DNA from: DTLC01 sp964555645
GTDB taxonomy: Bacteria > Verrucomicrobiota > Verrucomicrobiia > Limisphaerales > DTLC01
Length of the DNA stretch: 64,000 bases
Reading direction: 5' to 3'
NCBI GenBank assembly: GCA_964555645.1
Contig: CAZKTA010000010.1
Coordinates: 1 to 64,000 of the forward strand
Each line of letters begins with the position of its first letter. Within the stretch, counting starts at the first letter, position 1. Shown one piece after another: positions 32,865 through 42,824 of the stretch. Under the pieces are notes generated by a model. That model made no database searches. It saw nothing but the letters and a program-made list of their open reading frames with translations, and was not told the DNA's origin. A program made the position numbers and the translations under genes.

Positions 32865-35069
32865 ATGAAGACGTGTGAAAAAATAACAAAGGTCAAAATA
32901 TCCTACAGCAGGCTAATGCAGTTGGCATTGATGATTGCATATGGCGCCCTATTGGTTCAGAGCGCACAAGCTGAGTTAGTCCGAGAGAGCCAGATCGTTA
33001 GCTTCAGCACAGGTTATTTAGGCGACCCAGCGGTTGGGAACGCACGCGAGGGTTGGGAGCGAGCTGGTGCGTTCACCACCAACTCGCCGGCAGTTACAAA
33101 CGGTGCAGGTAGTTTGGACGGCACAAGCCTCGGCCTCATAGCGTCAGAAGGCGATCGGGTGTTTTTGACTAGAAATTACGAGGAGGGCACGCGTAACCAG
33201 TTCGTTCCCGCTAATACGTTTCCACCTACCAGGGAAACCAACATTTACTATTCGTTCTTGTTGCGGTTCAGGAATTTAGCCGATGTGGGTGGGCCTGGAA
33301 ATACGAATGGTCTATTGGCTCGTGTTGTGCGAGCAAATGCAGGGAACTTTAACCGCCATCACTGGGATTTATACGCCCGCAGGGCTGGCGGATACGTGCA
33401 ATTGGGATTAACGAAAGGCACTGGCAACGTTACGAACTTTGCAACCACTAACATCAGCGTGGGCGAGACCGTGTTTGTTGTAATTAGGCAAAATATCATA
33501 CCGGGCTCAGAGAATGATGTTTACTACCTGTGGATCAACCCGCCACGTGAGTCGTTTGGTACGAACGAAGCAAATCTACCCCCTCCAAGCGTGTCAATTG
33601 GGGAAGACCCAACCCACGGGGCAGAAGACACTTCCACTACCGGGCCGGGCCGGTTTCCTATTTTTTCGGGTGCAAACTTTGAGTTTGACGAGCTTCGGGT
33701 TGGTACCACTTGGGCGGATGTAACACCATGGTTTGGCATGTGCGTGAACCCAACGATTGTTGCACCGCCAACAAACATGACGATAGCGGCGGGTTTATCG
33801 CATACATTTAGAGTGTCTGCACTAGGTACAGGCCGGAAATATCAGTGGCAGTTGAGCACGAATTCAGGCGTCAGTTGGGAAAACATATCAGGTGCAGATT
33901 CAGAAACGTACATGACGCCGCTTTTGCGTGCTGCTGACAACGGCAAACAGTACCGTGTGATAGTGACAACGCCATGTAGTGGTGTATCAGTTACATCTGC
34001 AGTAGCGACCCTGACAGTTTATGAGCCTGCGCCGACACCAGTCGGGATAGTGTGCCACGACATTTTCGAGGAGGGCGAGCTGCGCGATGATGAACCTGTC
34101 ACTGTTAGTAACTCGGTTTGGCGTGCTTCGACGTCAGTCAGCTTCGAGTCGTACCCGGGCCCTGGTGTGACAGCTACACCCGTGAGCGGCAGCTCAAGCT
34201 TGTGGATCGGTTATTTTACAGACTCGAATTCGCCCCCTGTTCATCTTGGGATTGGACGTGAGATCAGGGTTACACTGCCGTTTACCGTTGCCTCATACAA
34301 CTCATTTACCAACAACGGTGGACTCAGGATCGGGTTGTACGACTACTACGATGGTGGAACACGCGTGCCGCGTGATGGGTTCAGCGGAAGCGCAGGAAAC
34401 GGCACAGGAGTGCGTGGATACATGTTGAACCTTGACTTTGGCCCAACATTCAACGATAACACGCCACTTGAGATTTACGCTCGTCACAATCTGGACAGTC
34501 CTAATCTCATGGGTGCGATATCTGACTTTCGGTCATTAGGCAGTGGGCCGCAGCCGGGCACGTATTCGAATGCACCTGCATTCCAGGCTGGTGTCCAATA
34601 CACACTTCAATTCAACGTGTTGCGGTATGCGGAAAATGCAACTCGGATTACCACAAAGATAAGTGGCGGGGGAACAAACTGGACATGGTCGGTCACGGAC
34701 ACAACTTACGCATATCCGCGCTTTGACGCGTTTGCAATTCGTCCGCCAATGCTGGAGACTTCATTTGATCAGATATTTATTCCTGAGTTTAAGGTCGAGG
34801 TGGCTGAGGTGGCACTGGTGACAAGTGTGCCGCCGTTCAAGGTCACCGAGGCACGGCTCATCTCGCCTACGCAACTGAGGTTGACGTGGGAATCCGTGGC
34901 TGGTGTGCGCTATGACATACTTAGTCGTGAGTCGCTCACGAGCGGTGGTTGGGTCACAAACGCGACTGTGACTGCGACTGGTCCTGTGACCTCGTACACG
35001 AACACGATCTCAGGCACTCAAACTTACTTCAAGATTAGCGTGCCATTACCGCAGTTGCCACCACCATAA
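32865..35069 (+). CDS. Large exported protein with Ig-like segment and verrucomicrobial C-terminal tail
   Basis: Predicted exported protein of 734 residues. A basic start and hydrophobic run (LALMIAYGALLVQSAQAE) form a signal peptide. The first 280 residues resemble a concanavalin-like beta-sandwich (FDELRVGTTWADVTPW near the end). An Ig-like segment follows (PPTNMTIAAGLSHTFRVSALG...YQWQLSTNSG), then a second beta-rich region of about 250 residues, and a C-terminal fibronectin/TolA-like tail (RLTWESVAGVRYDILSRES). This tail pattern recurs in exported proteins of this phylum. Function unknown; surface-bound or secreted. Ends at a strong terminator (35102-35129). Confidence 0.82.
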   Translation: MKTCEKITKVKISYSRLMQLALMIAYGALLVQSAQAELVRESQIVSFSTGYLGDPAVGNAREGWERAGAFTTNSPAVTNGAGSLDGTSLGLIASEGDRVFLTRNYEEGTRNQFVPANTFPPTRETNIYYSFLLRFRNLADVGGPGNTNGLLARVVRANAGNFNRHHWDLYARRAGGYVQLGLTKGTGNVTNFATTNISVGETVFVVIRQNIIPGSENDVYYLWINPPRESFGTNEANLPPPSVSIGEDPTHGAEDTSTTGPGRFPIFSGANFEFDELRVGTTWADVTPWFGMCVNPTIVAPPTNMTIAAGLSHTFRVSALGTGRKYQWQLSTNSGVSWENISGADSETYMTPLLRAADNGKQYRVIVTTPCSGVSVTSAVATLTVYEPAPTPVGIVCHDIFEEGELRDDEPVTVSNSVWRASTSVSFESYPGPGVTATPVSGSSSLWIGYFTDSNSPPVHLGIGREIRVTLPFTVASYNSFTNNGGLRIGLYDYYDGGTRVPRDGFSGSAGNGTGVRGYMLNLDFGPTFNDNTPLEIYARHNLDSPNLMGAISDFRSLGSGPQPGTYSNAPAFQAGVQYTLQFNVLRYAENATRITTKISGGGTNWTWSVTDTTYAYPRFDAFAIRPPMLETSFDQIFIPEFKVEVAEVALVTSVPPFKVTEARLISPTQLRLTWESVAGVRYDILSRESLTSGGWVTNATVTATGPVTSYTNTISGTQTYFKISVPLPQLPPP

Positions 35070-35101
35070 GTTTTGGATCCAGTGGTCATTGGCTTGGGGC
35101 C

Positions 35102-35136
35102 AAGGGCACCGAAAAAATTCGGTGCCCTTTGGTTTT
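35102..35136. terminator. Strong intrinsic terminator
   Basis: AAGGGCACCGAA/TTCGGTGCCCTT (35102-35113 and 35118-35129) is a 12-bp perfect stem with a 4-A loop, followed by TGGTTTTT. It ends the exported-protein transcript. Confidence 0.88.
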
Positions 35137-36589
35137 TCTTCGAGTTACACGAAATCCATAGCCCGGATATTCCGTACTCATTTCGTGTTAGCAGTCGGCT
35201 TCAGCCCGGTGGACTAGAGCGCGCAATTGTGGCGAGCGGTTTTAACGGTTTTTGCTGCCGCGCTCCTAAAGCTATCCGAGGCCGCTTACGAGGTTCTTTG
35301 GCGCAAGCGTTTTTTCGACATGGTTAAAACCCCAGTGCTAACAAAGGCACACGATGCTGAATGTGAAATATTCGGTTTAGGGACTTATACAAACGGCACA
35401 CGTAATGTGTGAGATGTGTGGTAGGCTTTTAATTCGAGTCAGTTCAATGCCGAAAAAACCAAGTTCAATTTGTGTGGTACAATGTCCCAGCCCGACGGAA
35501 CGGCGCACTCACGACACGAGCTATAGCTCAAAAAGTTCACATTGCTGTTCCAACGCCACGCTGCAAGCCCCGAATGTTTATCGGGGCAGGTTTTGGCCGC
35601 GCCACCATTTCTGGAATTCTAGGAGCCACCCGGTAATTCAGATCTACAATGCATGCATGAGCCTGCTTACCCGTAGTTCTTCAGATGTAAGCGTGCGGCT
35701 TTTTTCAGTCCCACCGCATGCGGATTGTGGACTGCAAATATGCGCTTGCCGGTTTGGACTTGCCACCCTGGACGGAAAATTCGGGGGTGCAATTGTGACA
35801 CAACGCGCCTTTCCAACCCGCAAAAGGTTAGGGTGGGGAACAAGACAATTCCAAGCAAATCTACGTAGGCATTTGTTCCCGAGTGTCTTCCGGGCATGCA
35901 AGCAGTGTCCACTGCGCGAATCATATTGGTGGGACGGCTTCTGTGCTGTCCGGTTTGGCTAAAGGAACAATTTTCACGCCGGCAGTTTGGCCCAGGTTTG
36001 AACCAAGCCGACCCACGTTTGGCGCCAAATGAAGCGGCAACCAGCTACTGTGGGGCGGTCACGTACCTTTGGCACGTTGTGTTTGGCGTCTCGCTGAACA
36101 TGTGCCCAAACCAGAATGACGCATTCGGTCACATACTGTACGATTTATTGCATCAAAACGTTGGCAGAGCAGCACCCTTAAATGGCTTTTTCGGACGCAT
36201 TGCGCCATGCGTCGAGTAATGAGTTTCGGCAGAAAAAAACATTCCGTTCTCCAATCAGAAGGACATGCTCTGTCCTGAAAATGCTCCGGACAGCGTCGTG
36301 ACCGGAAAACTGCCTGTTTTTGGTAGGGTCTCGCACGTCCACAGAATAAAGCTGACTGCACCTGGGCTCTATCATGCAACATGATGCGGGTAGCGAATTG
36401 ATTTTTGCCCACTGCCGCCCATCGAGGTCTAGACCATATGCATTTCTGGGGTTTTATTTGTCCAACTAGACATGCACGCTCAGGGGGCAATGCGTCTCTG
36501 CCACAAAAAAACAACGTGTGCACGTATCAGCTCCGAAAGTTAAAGCATTGTGGAACCGGCTGTCTCTACGCCCGAAACCGTACTCACAA
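35137..36589. other. 1.45-kb stretch without a recognisable gene
   Basis: Open frames on both strands (35405-35962 plus, 36059-36523 minus, and shorter) overlap each other and show no family features, so I do not call them. Seen in it: a hairpin GCCCCGA-N7-TCGGGGC (35567-35587), a GGTAGGG that begins like the repeat units (36322) with no closing partner, and small dyads near 36268. It may be worn mobile or repeat DNA, or hold an unknown RNA. Confidence 0.45.
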
Positions 36590-36621
36590 AAGCAAACGCG
36601 CCTTTTACCAGGCGCGTGCTT
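36590..36621. terminator. Terminator downstream of the prepilin-type gene
   Basis: ACGCGCCT/AGGCGCGT (36596-36603 and 36610-36617) with a 6-base loop, extended by AAGC/GCTT across a small bulge. On the minus strand a T-run follows, so it would terminate the gene ending at 36666. Confidence 0.62.
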
Positions 36622-36665
36622 GAAGAATAACTTGACCAGCGCTGTGGTGGCTGAGCTGCGCCGGG

Positions 36666-37544
36666 TCATGGGCGCCACAGGGACATCACGTACCTGAAAT
36701 TGCTCGGGTTGTTACCAATATAGTCTGGGTCAGAACTGCGCTTCCAGAGGTTGATGTCAAAAGCAGCAGGTAATTCGCGTGAGCTTTGGTACGCTACGTG
36801 TGTATCGCCGAACATGGCGTGCAAACCGGGGGCGCCCTTGTTCTTGTGCGGCAAGGCTTCAAGGTTCTGAATGAGGTCTGTCAAAATGCTGCGTTTCTGG
36901 TCAAGATCGGCAAGTCTAACTGCTGGTCTGGGTGCCAGTCTACCTCCACCGATGCTTTGCAGTGTCTTGCTTTGTGGATAGTAATTAAATCCGGTCCTGA
37001 CCTTGTCGTCCCCTGTACCTGCCGGTGTAGATGGCCAAGGAAAAGAGGTTGCGTAGTACTCATAGGTGCGAATGACGTCTGTTTTCTTGCCGCTTGGGCA
37101 ATAGAAAACTTTCGGGTCTGGACACAGCTTGTGTTCAAATAACAGTCCCAAATTCCATGGTCCAGCTTGCGGACAACAACCGCAACCGGTTTGGCCGCTA
37201 CCCAAGATTTGGCTTGTACCGGGTTGTACACGATAAGCTTCGTATGTGCGCCATGGATTTGCTGAGCTGTTATTTAGGACAAGCTCACCCCAGTGATTTC
37301 GCATCAACTCGTTAAACTGAGACGAATACATTGTCCAACCTATGCCTATTTGGTGCATGTTGCTCATGCAAGCAGCACGCAGCGCACGCTCCTTAGCAGC
37401 CGATAAAACTGGCAAAAGCAATGCAGCCAAAATTGCAATTATCGCAATCACAACCAACAGCTCGATTAATGTGAAGCCTGGTTTTGCGCCCGGTTTCAAT
37501 TTCCGGTTAAGCGGTTGGCCTTTGGCGATGTTGAAAATGCGCAT
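36666..37544 (-). CDS. Prepilin-type N-terminal cleavage/methylation protein
   Basis: Pseudopilin-like protein of about 292 residues. The leader (22 residues, basic) precedes GFTLIELLVVIAIIAILAALLLPVL; the family phrase RAACMSNMHQIGIGWTMYSS follows. Near the C-terminus APGLHAMFGDTHVAYQ replaces the DGH motif with GDTHVA, so the signature is altered. A cysteine cluster (GQTGCGCCPQAG) in the middle is unusual for the family. The ATG at 37544 is preferred over a TTG at 37550. AAGGA lies about 8 nt upstream of that ATG. Role of this paralogue is unknown. Confidence 0.85.
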   Translation of the reverse strand: MRIFNIAKGQPLNRKLKPGAKPGFTLIELLVVIAIIAILAALLLPVLSAAKERALRAACMSNMHQIGIGWTMYSSQFNELMRNHWGELVLNNSSANPWRTYEAYRVQPGTSQILGSGQTGCGCCPQAGPWNLGLLFEHKLCPDPKVFYCPSGKKTDVIRTYEYYATSFPWPSTPAGTGDDKVRTGFNYYPQSKTLQSIGGGRLAPRPAVRLADLDQKRSILTDLIQNLEALPHKNKGAPGLHAMFGDTHVAYQSSRELPAAFDINLWKRSSDPDYIGNNPSNFRYVMSLWRP

Positions 37545-37825
37545 TGTCAAGGTCCTTTGTCTTTATTGTACCACTTAAAACTAGCACGTGCGTTGGCTGC
37601 GCTACAACATGGCGTTTTTGCACTTTAGCATGAAAAAAGTGCACCGGCCCTGGGAACGTGTTGAACCGCCAACGTAAAGGCTATCGGCACTAAAATGTCA
37701 GACGCTCGAGATGTTGAAGCAATTGGGCTCCGGTTAACTCCCAAAAAAGTGCTGGCTAAGGTGGGTCGCACCTGATGAACAAAGCCTTCGGCTCATGCTT
37801 TCACCGGCACGCACCTAGCCGGTAG

Positions 37826-39271
37826 TTAATTCAGCGCGGCACCTTTGGTGTTGATGATGTACACATGCGTTGCATTTGTGATTATGCTGGGGTTTGGCGC
37901 AGACTCAAAAGCACAGTTTGCAATTGTAACTGACTTGATCTTTCCAGTTTCGGAATGGCCCTCGATAAAAATTGCACGGCGGAGTAACCGTTCGAATGTC
38001 GAGTTGCGAATGTCAATGTTGCGGACAACAGGCATATAATCGCCTTCACGCGCGCCACCACTACCGTAACGCATCGTCATGTGGATACCGACCTTTGCGG
38101 TTTTGACAGTGCAATTGCGCAGGTAACAGTTCTCGATGTAACCGCCTCGGGCCGGATTGGTTTTGAATCGCATTGCCATGTCGAGGTTTGGGCTGTCGAA
38201 CCTGCAGTTCTCAGCAAACACATTTCGCACGCCACCTGCGGTTTCACTGCCGACGGTCACGCCGCCATGACCGTCCTTGAATATGCAGTTGCGGATGACG
38301 ATGTTTTGGCTGGGGATACCAACCCTGCGTCCGTCATGGTCGCGGCCCGACTTGACCGCAATGCAATCGTCGCCGTTGCTGAAGTAGCAGTTCTCAATCA
38401 GCACGTCCATGCATGAGTCGGGGTTACACCCGTCCGTGTTGGGGCCGGTGGCTTCCACTGTCACAAGGCGCACCGTCACATTCGTGCAATAGACAGGATT
38501 GATTACCCACATCGGTGAACCAAGGATTTTGATGCCTTCGATCAGAACATTTTTGCACCGCACAAATTGAATGAAGTTCGGCCGTAACAGGTGCCCTGGG
38601 CCGAAAACACGCTCTGTTACAGGCGCGTTGGTGCGCGCCAACTCGGCCAAAAGCAGGTTGTCTGGGCGGCCAAACCGTGCCCATTGGTGCCAGACTGCAG
38701 CACTGGCACGCGCATCGAGTGTGCCGCGACCAGTCAGCGCTACGTTTTGTTGCTCGAAAGCGTAAATGAACGGCGAAAAATTCATCAGTTCAACGCCTTC
38801 GTACCGGGCAAACACAACAGGCAAATATTTGTTGGTGTCGGCGCTGAACAAGATCGTACCGTGTTCAGTCACATGCAGGTTAACGCAGCTTTTGAGGTGT
38901 ATTGCACCAGTGAGGTATGTGCCAGTCGGTACAACAACCCTACCGCCACCGGCCTTGTTGCAAGCGTCAATGGCAGCCTTAAATGCGGCTGTACAGTCGG
39001 TTTGGCCGTCGCCAATAGCACCAAAGTCACGTATGTCGAATTCGCGCTTGGGAAACTTCGGCGGGACTATACGTTTCAAAATCCGGGGTACTTCTGCCCA
39101 GGCGCGTTGTGCAGCGCGTGTAGCAGCCGTTATCTGGGCTTGGTTCGGTTGAGTGATTACATCCTCAGCACGGACCTGAAGAGCAGTTTGCGAGCAGACA
39201 CGGCTCGGTTGCTGAGCTGATACTACGACTGCAGTTACCAGAACAGCGCGAATGAATTGATGTCTCGTCAT
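37826..39271 (-). CDS. GH28-family glycoside hydrolase (polygalacturonase-like), secreted
   Basis: Right-handed beta-helix hydrolase of 481 residues with a signal peptide (HQFIRAVLVTAVVVSAQ). It cleaves pectin-type alpha-galacturonide or rhamnogalacturonan linkages. Catalytic-site motifs are in order: NTDGCNPDSCMDV, SNGDDCIAVKSG (the two acids), GHGGVTVGS, and MRFKTN (the RxK site). The start of the mature chain, FDIRDFGAIGDGQTDCTAAFKAAID, is the usual pectate-lyase-like start of the helix. The gene is alone, with no sugar-uptake locus in the window, but supports plant-polysaccharide degradation by the organism. Confidence 0.94.
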   Translation of the reverse strand: MTRHQFIRAVLVTAVVVSAQQPSRVCSQTALQVRAEDVITQPNQAQITAATRAAQRAWAEVPRILKRIVPPKFPKREFDIRDFGAIGDGQTDCTAAFKAAIDACNKAGGGRVVVPTGTYLTGAIHLKSCVNLHVTEHGTILFSADTNKYLPVVFARYEGVELMNFSPFIYAFEQQNVALTGRGTLDARASAAVWHQWARFGRPDNLLLAELARTNAPVTERVFGPGHLLRPNFIQFVRCKNVLIEGIKILGSPMWVINPVYCTNVTVRLVTVEATGPNTDGCNPDSCMDVLIENCYFSNGDDCIAVKSGRDHDGRRVGIPSQNIVIRNCIFKDGHGGVTVGSETAGGVRNVFAENCRFDSPNLDMAMRFKTNPARGGYIENCYLRNCTVKTAKVGIHMTMRYGSGGAREGDYMPVVRNIDIRNSTFERLLRRAIFIEGHSETGKIKSVTIANCAFESAPNPSIITNATHVYIINTKGAALN

Positions 39272-39447
39272 GAGTTAAACCGTAAACCACACATTGCACA
39301 ATACAATGCTAACTTTTTAACCCCGCCTAGGCTTGGGGGCACTGAACAGTCTGCGAACCACTGTCTGTTTAGCTGGAATGTTCCAGGGCTGCTGCCGATC
39401 AAATTACGATGAAATATCTGGGCAAAATAGGATGACCGTGTGAGATA

Positions 39448-40608
39448 CTAACTGCTGCCGCTGCCAAATCCAGCTCCTAAAACGGCGTCAACGACCCGCT
39501 CGACAGTTATGTTTTTCATGCACCTATGGTCGATTGGGCATGTACGCCTGAAACAGGGCGCACACCCAACAGCCGACATCAGAAAACGATGCCGATTATC
39601 GCCCGGCAAACCCGGCCCGGTCAGCCCCGGGTCGGTACTGCCGAATGGAACAACCACAGGCGTGCCAACTGCCGCAGCAACGTGTGCAGCGCCGCTGTCG
39701 TTGGAAAGCAACACCCGGCACAAAGTAAGCCCTGCAATTAGCTCGGTCAAACTTGTGCGGCCGCACAAGTTAATCGCTGTTGGCACTGCCATCGCAATTT
39801 CATTGGCGATATGGGCATCAAGTGCCCCACCGAAGATCAACCATCTACACCCGGTCAGATTGCTGATCTCATTTGCCGCAGCAGCGAACTTCTCTGCTGG
39901 CCAGCGTTTTGCCGGGCCGTACTCAGCGCCGGGCGCAAGCGCAGCCAGAGTCGCGCTGGGCGCCAGAGCTGTGCCGGGCCGAACAAGAAACCGTTTTGCA
40001 AAAGCTTCTTTTTCGGTTTCTGGCACAACCAAAATTGGTGCTACAGGCTCAGTTTTCGTCCCTAAATAGCCCATCAGGTGTAGGTAATCATGAACCTGGT
40101 GCGCTGCAGTGGGCTGGCTGGACCCAGCACGATCGCCAGCGGGTTGTGCGAGCAGCCTTTTTATTTGCCGCACCGGCCGTTTTCGAACCTGATAGGCGTC
40201 GGGACGCGGTTCTACACGGTCCGTTAAAAACAAATTGCGCCATGGCCGCGCGTAACCTATGCGGATTGGAATGCCAGCCAACCACACCTCCAGAGCCGAC
40301 CTGGGCGAGTTCGGTAACACAACTGCAATGTCGAATCGTTCTAACCGTAACCTGCGCGCAACTGTAAATAGGCCATCGCCATGATTAAACTGCACCACAT
40401 GATTCACTGCCGGTTGATGCGTCCAAAGCTCGACCAGCTTGGCATGCGCAAGCACGGCCACGTAGCTTTGCGCAAATGCTTCCCGTAACCGTGCAATAGC
40501 CGGCATGCTCATGACTGCGTCCCCCAACCAGTTGACGCCGCGGACCAAAATTCGATGCGGTTTGTCTGGGGCGAATCTGAGCTGCGCCACTGTCCTATGA
40601 GTATGCAT
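39448..40608 (-). CDS. GT9-family heptosyltransferase-like protein (WaaF-type)
   Basis: GT-B transferase of about 386 residues that adds ADP-heptose to the LPS inner core. It opens with RILVRGVNWLGDAVMSMPAIARLR, the WaaF signature, and has PNSPRSALEVWLAGIPIRIGYAR, PAKRWPAEKFAAAA, and the donor loop LLSNDSGAAHVAAAVGTPVVVPFGST. The ATG at 40608 is chosen: it lies one base past the stop of the acyltransferase gene, and the upstream in-frame extension runs inside that gene. It is the last gene of the lpxK-acyltransferase-GT9 run, which supports an LPS role. Heptose specificity is inferred. Confidence 0.92.
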   Translation of the reverse strand: MHTHRTVAQLRFAPDKPHRILVRGVNWLGDAVMSMPAIARLREAFAQSYVAVLAHAKLVELWTHQPAVNHVVQFNHGDGLFTVARRLRLERFDIAVVLPNSPRSALEVWLAGIPIRIGYARPWRNLFLTDRVEPRPDAYQVRKRPVRQIKRLLAQPAGDRAGSSQPTAAHQVHDYLHLMGYLGTKTEPVAPILVVPETEKEAFAKRFLVRPGTALAPSATLAALAPGAEYGPAKRWPAEKFAAAANEISNLTGCRWLIFGGALDAHIANEIAMAVPTAINLCGRTSLTELIAGLTLCRVLLSNDSGAAHVAAAVGTPVVVPFGSTDPGLTGPGLPGDNRHRFLMSAVGCAPCFRRTCPIDHRCMKNITVERVVDAVLGAGFGSGSS

Positions 40609-40609
40609 G

Positions 40610-41545
40610 TTATTTTGGTGCTGGTTGTTGCGCAGGTTCAGCTCGTTTGTGGGCAACGAACCGACGCGCGCGTCCCGTTGTTTTCCAACGGTTGTGCACC
40701 CAGAACCAGTTCGCAGGGTCACGTCGTACCGCAGCCTCAAAAGCGCGATTGACATCCAGCATTATCACGTCAGGCGTACGCGCTTTACCCTCTTGACGCA
40801 CAGGGATTTCGTCGCCGGCTTCGAGTCGCCACCTGGCCAACCCGACCCGGTAACAATAAGCCGTAAGTAACCGGCAATTGTATTTTAGTGCAAAAATTGC
40901 CGGCGCAGGCGAAGTCGAACAGTCACGACCCAGAAATGGAAGCCGAAGCCCTGACTGGCCTGCGTGTTGGTCGGCAAGCAAACCAAGAATGATATTACCC
41001 TGACGCATAAGTGCGCGCAATTGGCCGCCCTGCGTGCGGCGCTCGAAAAATAAACAGCCTGATTGCGCCCGGAGTTGTTGGAGCAACTTGGTTAAGCCGG
41101 GCTGGCGCAATGCGCGATATGTTGTGGCGCATTTGTATCCGTGCACAACTTCGCTAAACCGCGCGTAAAGCTCGAAGTTACCAAAATGACCAATTGCAAC
41201 TACAACACTGCGCGGAGGTTGATTAGGTGGCACAAGCTTTTCACCGCCAACAATTTCGACGTACTGGCGCAGCTCTTCCCAACGCATTGATGCTGTTTTA
41301 ACTGCGCAAGCGAAGTTTTCTCCTATCCGGCGGAAGTTCTCGCGCGCAAGCGCACGAATCTGCACACCTGAAAGCTCGTTACCAAAGCTCGCGGTCAGAT
41401 TTGCGAGTGCAACCTTGCGATGCCGATTGTCAAACCAGTAACAGATCTGGCCACAGGCACGCCCGATCCGTGCAACCACCCGCAACGGCAATGCCTGTAT
41501 CGCACGCACCAACACAAGCCCGGCGTAATAAAGCACTCCCTGCAT
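40610..41545 (-). CDS. LpxL/HtrB-like lipid A acyltransferase
   Basis: Inner-membrane acyltransferase of about 311 residues from the ATG at 41545, adding a secondary acyl chain to the lipid A precursor. The HxxxxD/E catalytic pattern is IGHFGNFELYAR (H, then E six residues on). Other LpxL features are FDNRHRKVALANLTASF, LGLLADQHAG and the C-terminal RRDPANWFWVHNRWKT. An in-frame start 17 codons upstream would overlap lpxK. It starts four bases after the lpxK stop and is followed at one base by the GT9 gene, a tightly packed operon. Specificity for acyl chain length is unknown. Confidence 0.9.
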   Translation of the reverse strand: MQGVLYYAGLVLVRAIQALPLRVVARIGRACGQICYWFDNRHRKVALANLTASFGNELSGVQIRALARENFRRIGENFACAVKTASMRWEELRQYVEIVGGEKLVPPNQPPRSVVVAIGHFGNFELYARFSEVVHGYKCATTYRALRQPGLTKLLQQLRAQSGCLFFERRTQGGQLRALMRQGNIILGLLADQHAGQSGLRLPFLGRDCSTSPAPAIFALKYNCRLLTAYCYRVGLARWRLEAGDEIPVRQEGKARTPDVIMLDVNRAFEAAVRRDPANWFWVHNRWKTTGRARRFVAHKRAEPAQQPAPK

Positions 41546-41549
41546 ACGG

Positions 41550-42722
41550 TCACTTGAAACAAATCCTGCGCACGCAATCCTGAAAGTCGGCGGCACCGCT
41601 TATTATCTTGATTTCGACCCGCAGGAAGTAAATCGGTAGATCACGCCTGTCGAGCTTTGGGAACCTGACGGCATCTTTTTGTGTGGTGATGATCGCAGTA
41701 GCCTGACGTTTTTTGCTTCGATTGATGACGTTGATGATTTCCTGCTGAGTGAACCTGTGATGATCAGCGAATCGTTTTGCGTAAACAAGTTTCGCGCCGA
41801 GAGCCACCAAGCTTTCCTCGAAACTTTGCGGCTGCGCAATGCCGCTGAGAGCCGCCACGTTCCGGTCCTTCAAGTAATCTAGCCCGACGCGCTGCCCGGT
41901 AAACACATCTTCCAAGTACAACGGATGATGTACGCACTCGATTATGCTCGCCTTCGGATTTAGCTCGGCTAGCAGTTTGCGCAGCTCAGCGGTGTTGCCA
42001 TTGCTTTTTGTGATGAAAATAGTGTTGGCGCGGTTCAGCCTCGATGGTGGCTCGCGCAAAGTGCCGCGCGGCAACAATCTGCCGTTACCAAACGGCTCCT
42101 GACAATCCACAAGCACAATGTCCTGACGCCGCCCGCGCAACTTCCAATACTGAAAACCGTCATCCAAAAGCAGGGTGTCACATCCGAATTTTTCAATCGC
42201 GAACCGGCCGCTCTTGACGCGGTCTTTGTCAACCAAAACAACCACATCACGCAGGTTCGACGCCAACATGTAGGGTTCGTCTCCCGCCATCTCCGAATCC
42301 AGCAACAACGACTTGCCGTCAGACACAATTCGAGGTGGTGTTGTATCATCCCGGAAAAGGACTTTGTTGAGCAGCCACTGGTGGAACGGCGGCGGTTTGG
42401 CCCTGTAACCACGAGACAGTATAGCAACCTTCCGGCCCTGGTCCTGGAGCGCCCGCGCGAACTTTTCGACAACTGGCGTTTTGCCTGTGCCACCCACCGT
42501 GAGATTGCCTATTGCAATAACCTGCACGCCAAGTGTTGTGTCGCGAAACAGGCGCACTTCGTAAAGGAACCGGCGCACTGCGACTGCAAGCTGAAACAAT
42601 TTTGAGCAACCGTGCAGCAAGACCCTTACAACAGCAGCAAGCTTGTCGCGCCGTTGCTCGGTAATGACCTCAACGACAAATGTCTCAACCGACTCAGCCC
42701 ATGCACGCAGTCGTTCCCACAT
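41550..42722 (-). CDS. lpxK: Tetraacyldisaccharide 4'-kinase
   Basis: Kinase of 390 residues that phosphorylates the 4' position of the lipid A disaccharide, the sixth step of the Raetz pathway. An N-terminal hydrophobic anchor precedes the P-loop IGNLTVGGTGKTPVVEKFA. LSRGYR and DDGFQYWKLRGRRQDIVLVDC, with the conserved Asp-Asp, follow. The C-terminal part has FADHHRFTQQEI and TTQKDAVRFP. First gene of the operon with the LpxL-like and GT9 genes. Longer than the roughly 330 residues of E. coli LpxK because of an N-terminal extension. Confidence 0.95.
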   Translation of the reverse strand: MWERLRAWAESVETFVVEVITEQRRDKLAAVVRVLLHGCSKLFQLAVAVRRFLYEVRLFRDTTLGVQVIAIGNLTVGGTGKTPVVEKFARALQDQGRKVAILSRGYRAKPPPFHQWLLNKVLFRDDTTPPRIVSDGKSLLLDSEMAGDEPYMLASNLRDVVVLVDKDRVKSGRFAIEKFGCDTLLLDDGFQYWKLRGRRQDIVLVDCQEPFGNGRLLPRGTLREPPSRLNRANTIFITKSNGNTAELRKLLAELNPKASIIECVHHPLYLEDVFTGQRVGLDYLKDRNVAALSGIAQPQSFEESLVALGAKLVYAKRFADHHRFTQQEIINVINRSKKRQATAIITTQKDAVRFPKLDRRDLPIYFLRVEIKIISGAADFQDCVRRICFK

Positions 42723-42824
42723 GCCAGCTCAAAGTGCCAGGTTATCGGGAGCCAAGCAAGCGCACTCAACAAAGATGTTGCATGCTGCAAAAGGCTGCTT
42801 TTGAAAAACCGGTTGCGGGTTGGT

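Noticed and set aside
35405..36523. Open frames of 185 and 154 codons on opposite strands
   Set aside because: No signal, motif or family pattern; Cys- and Arg-rich composition typical of chance frames.
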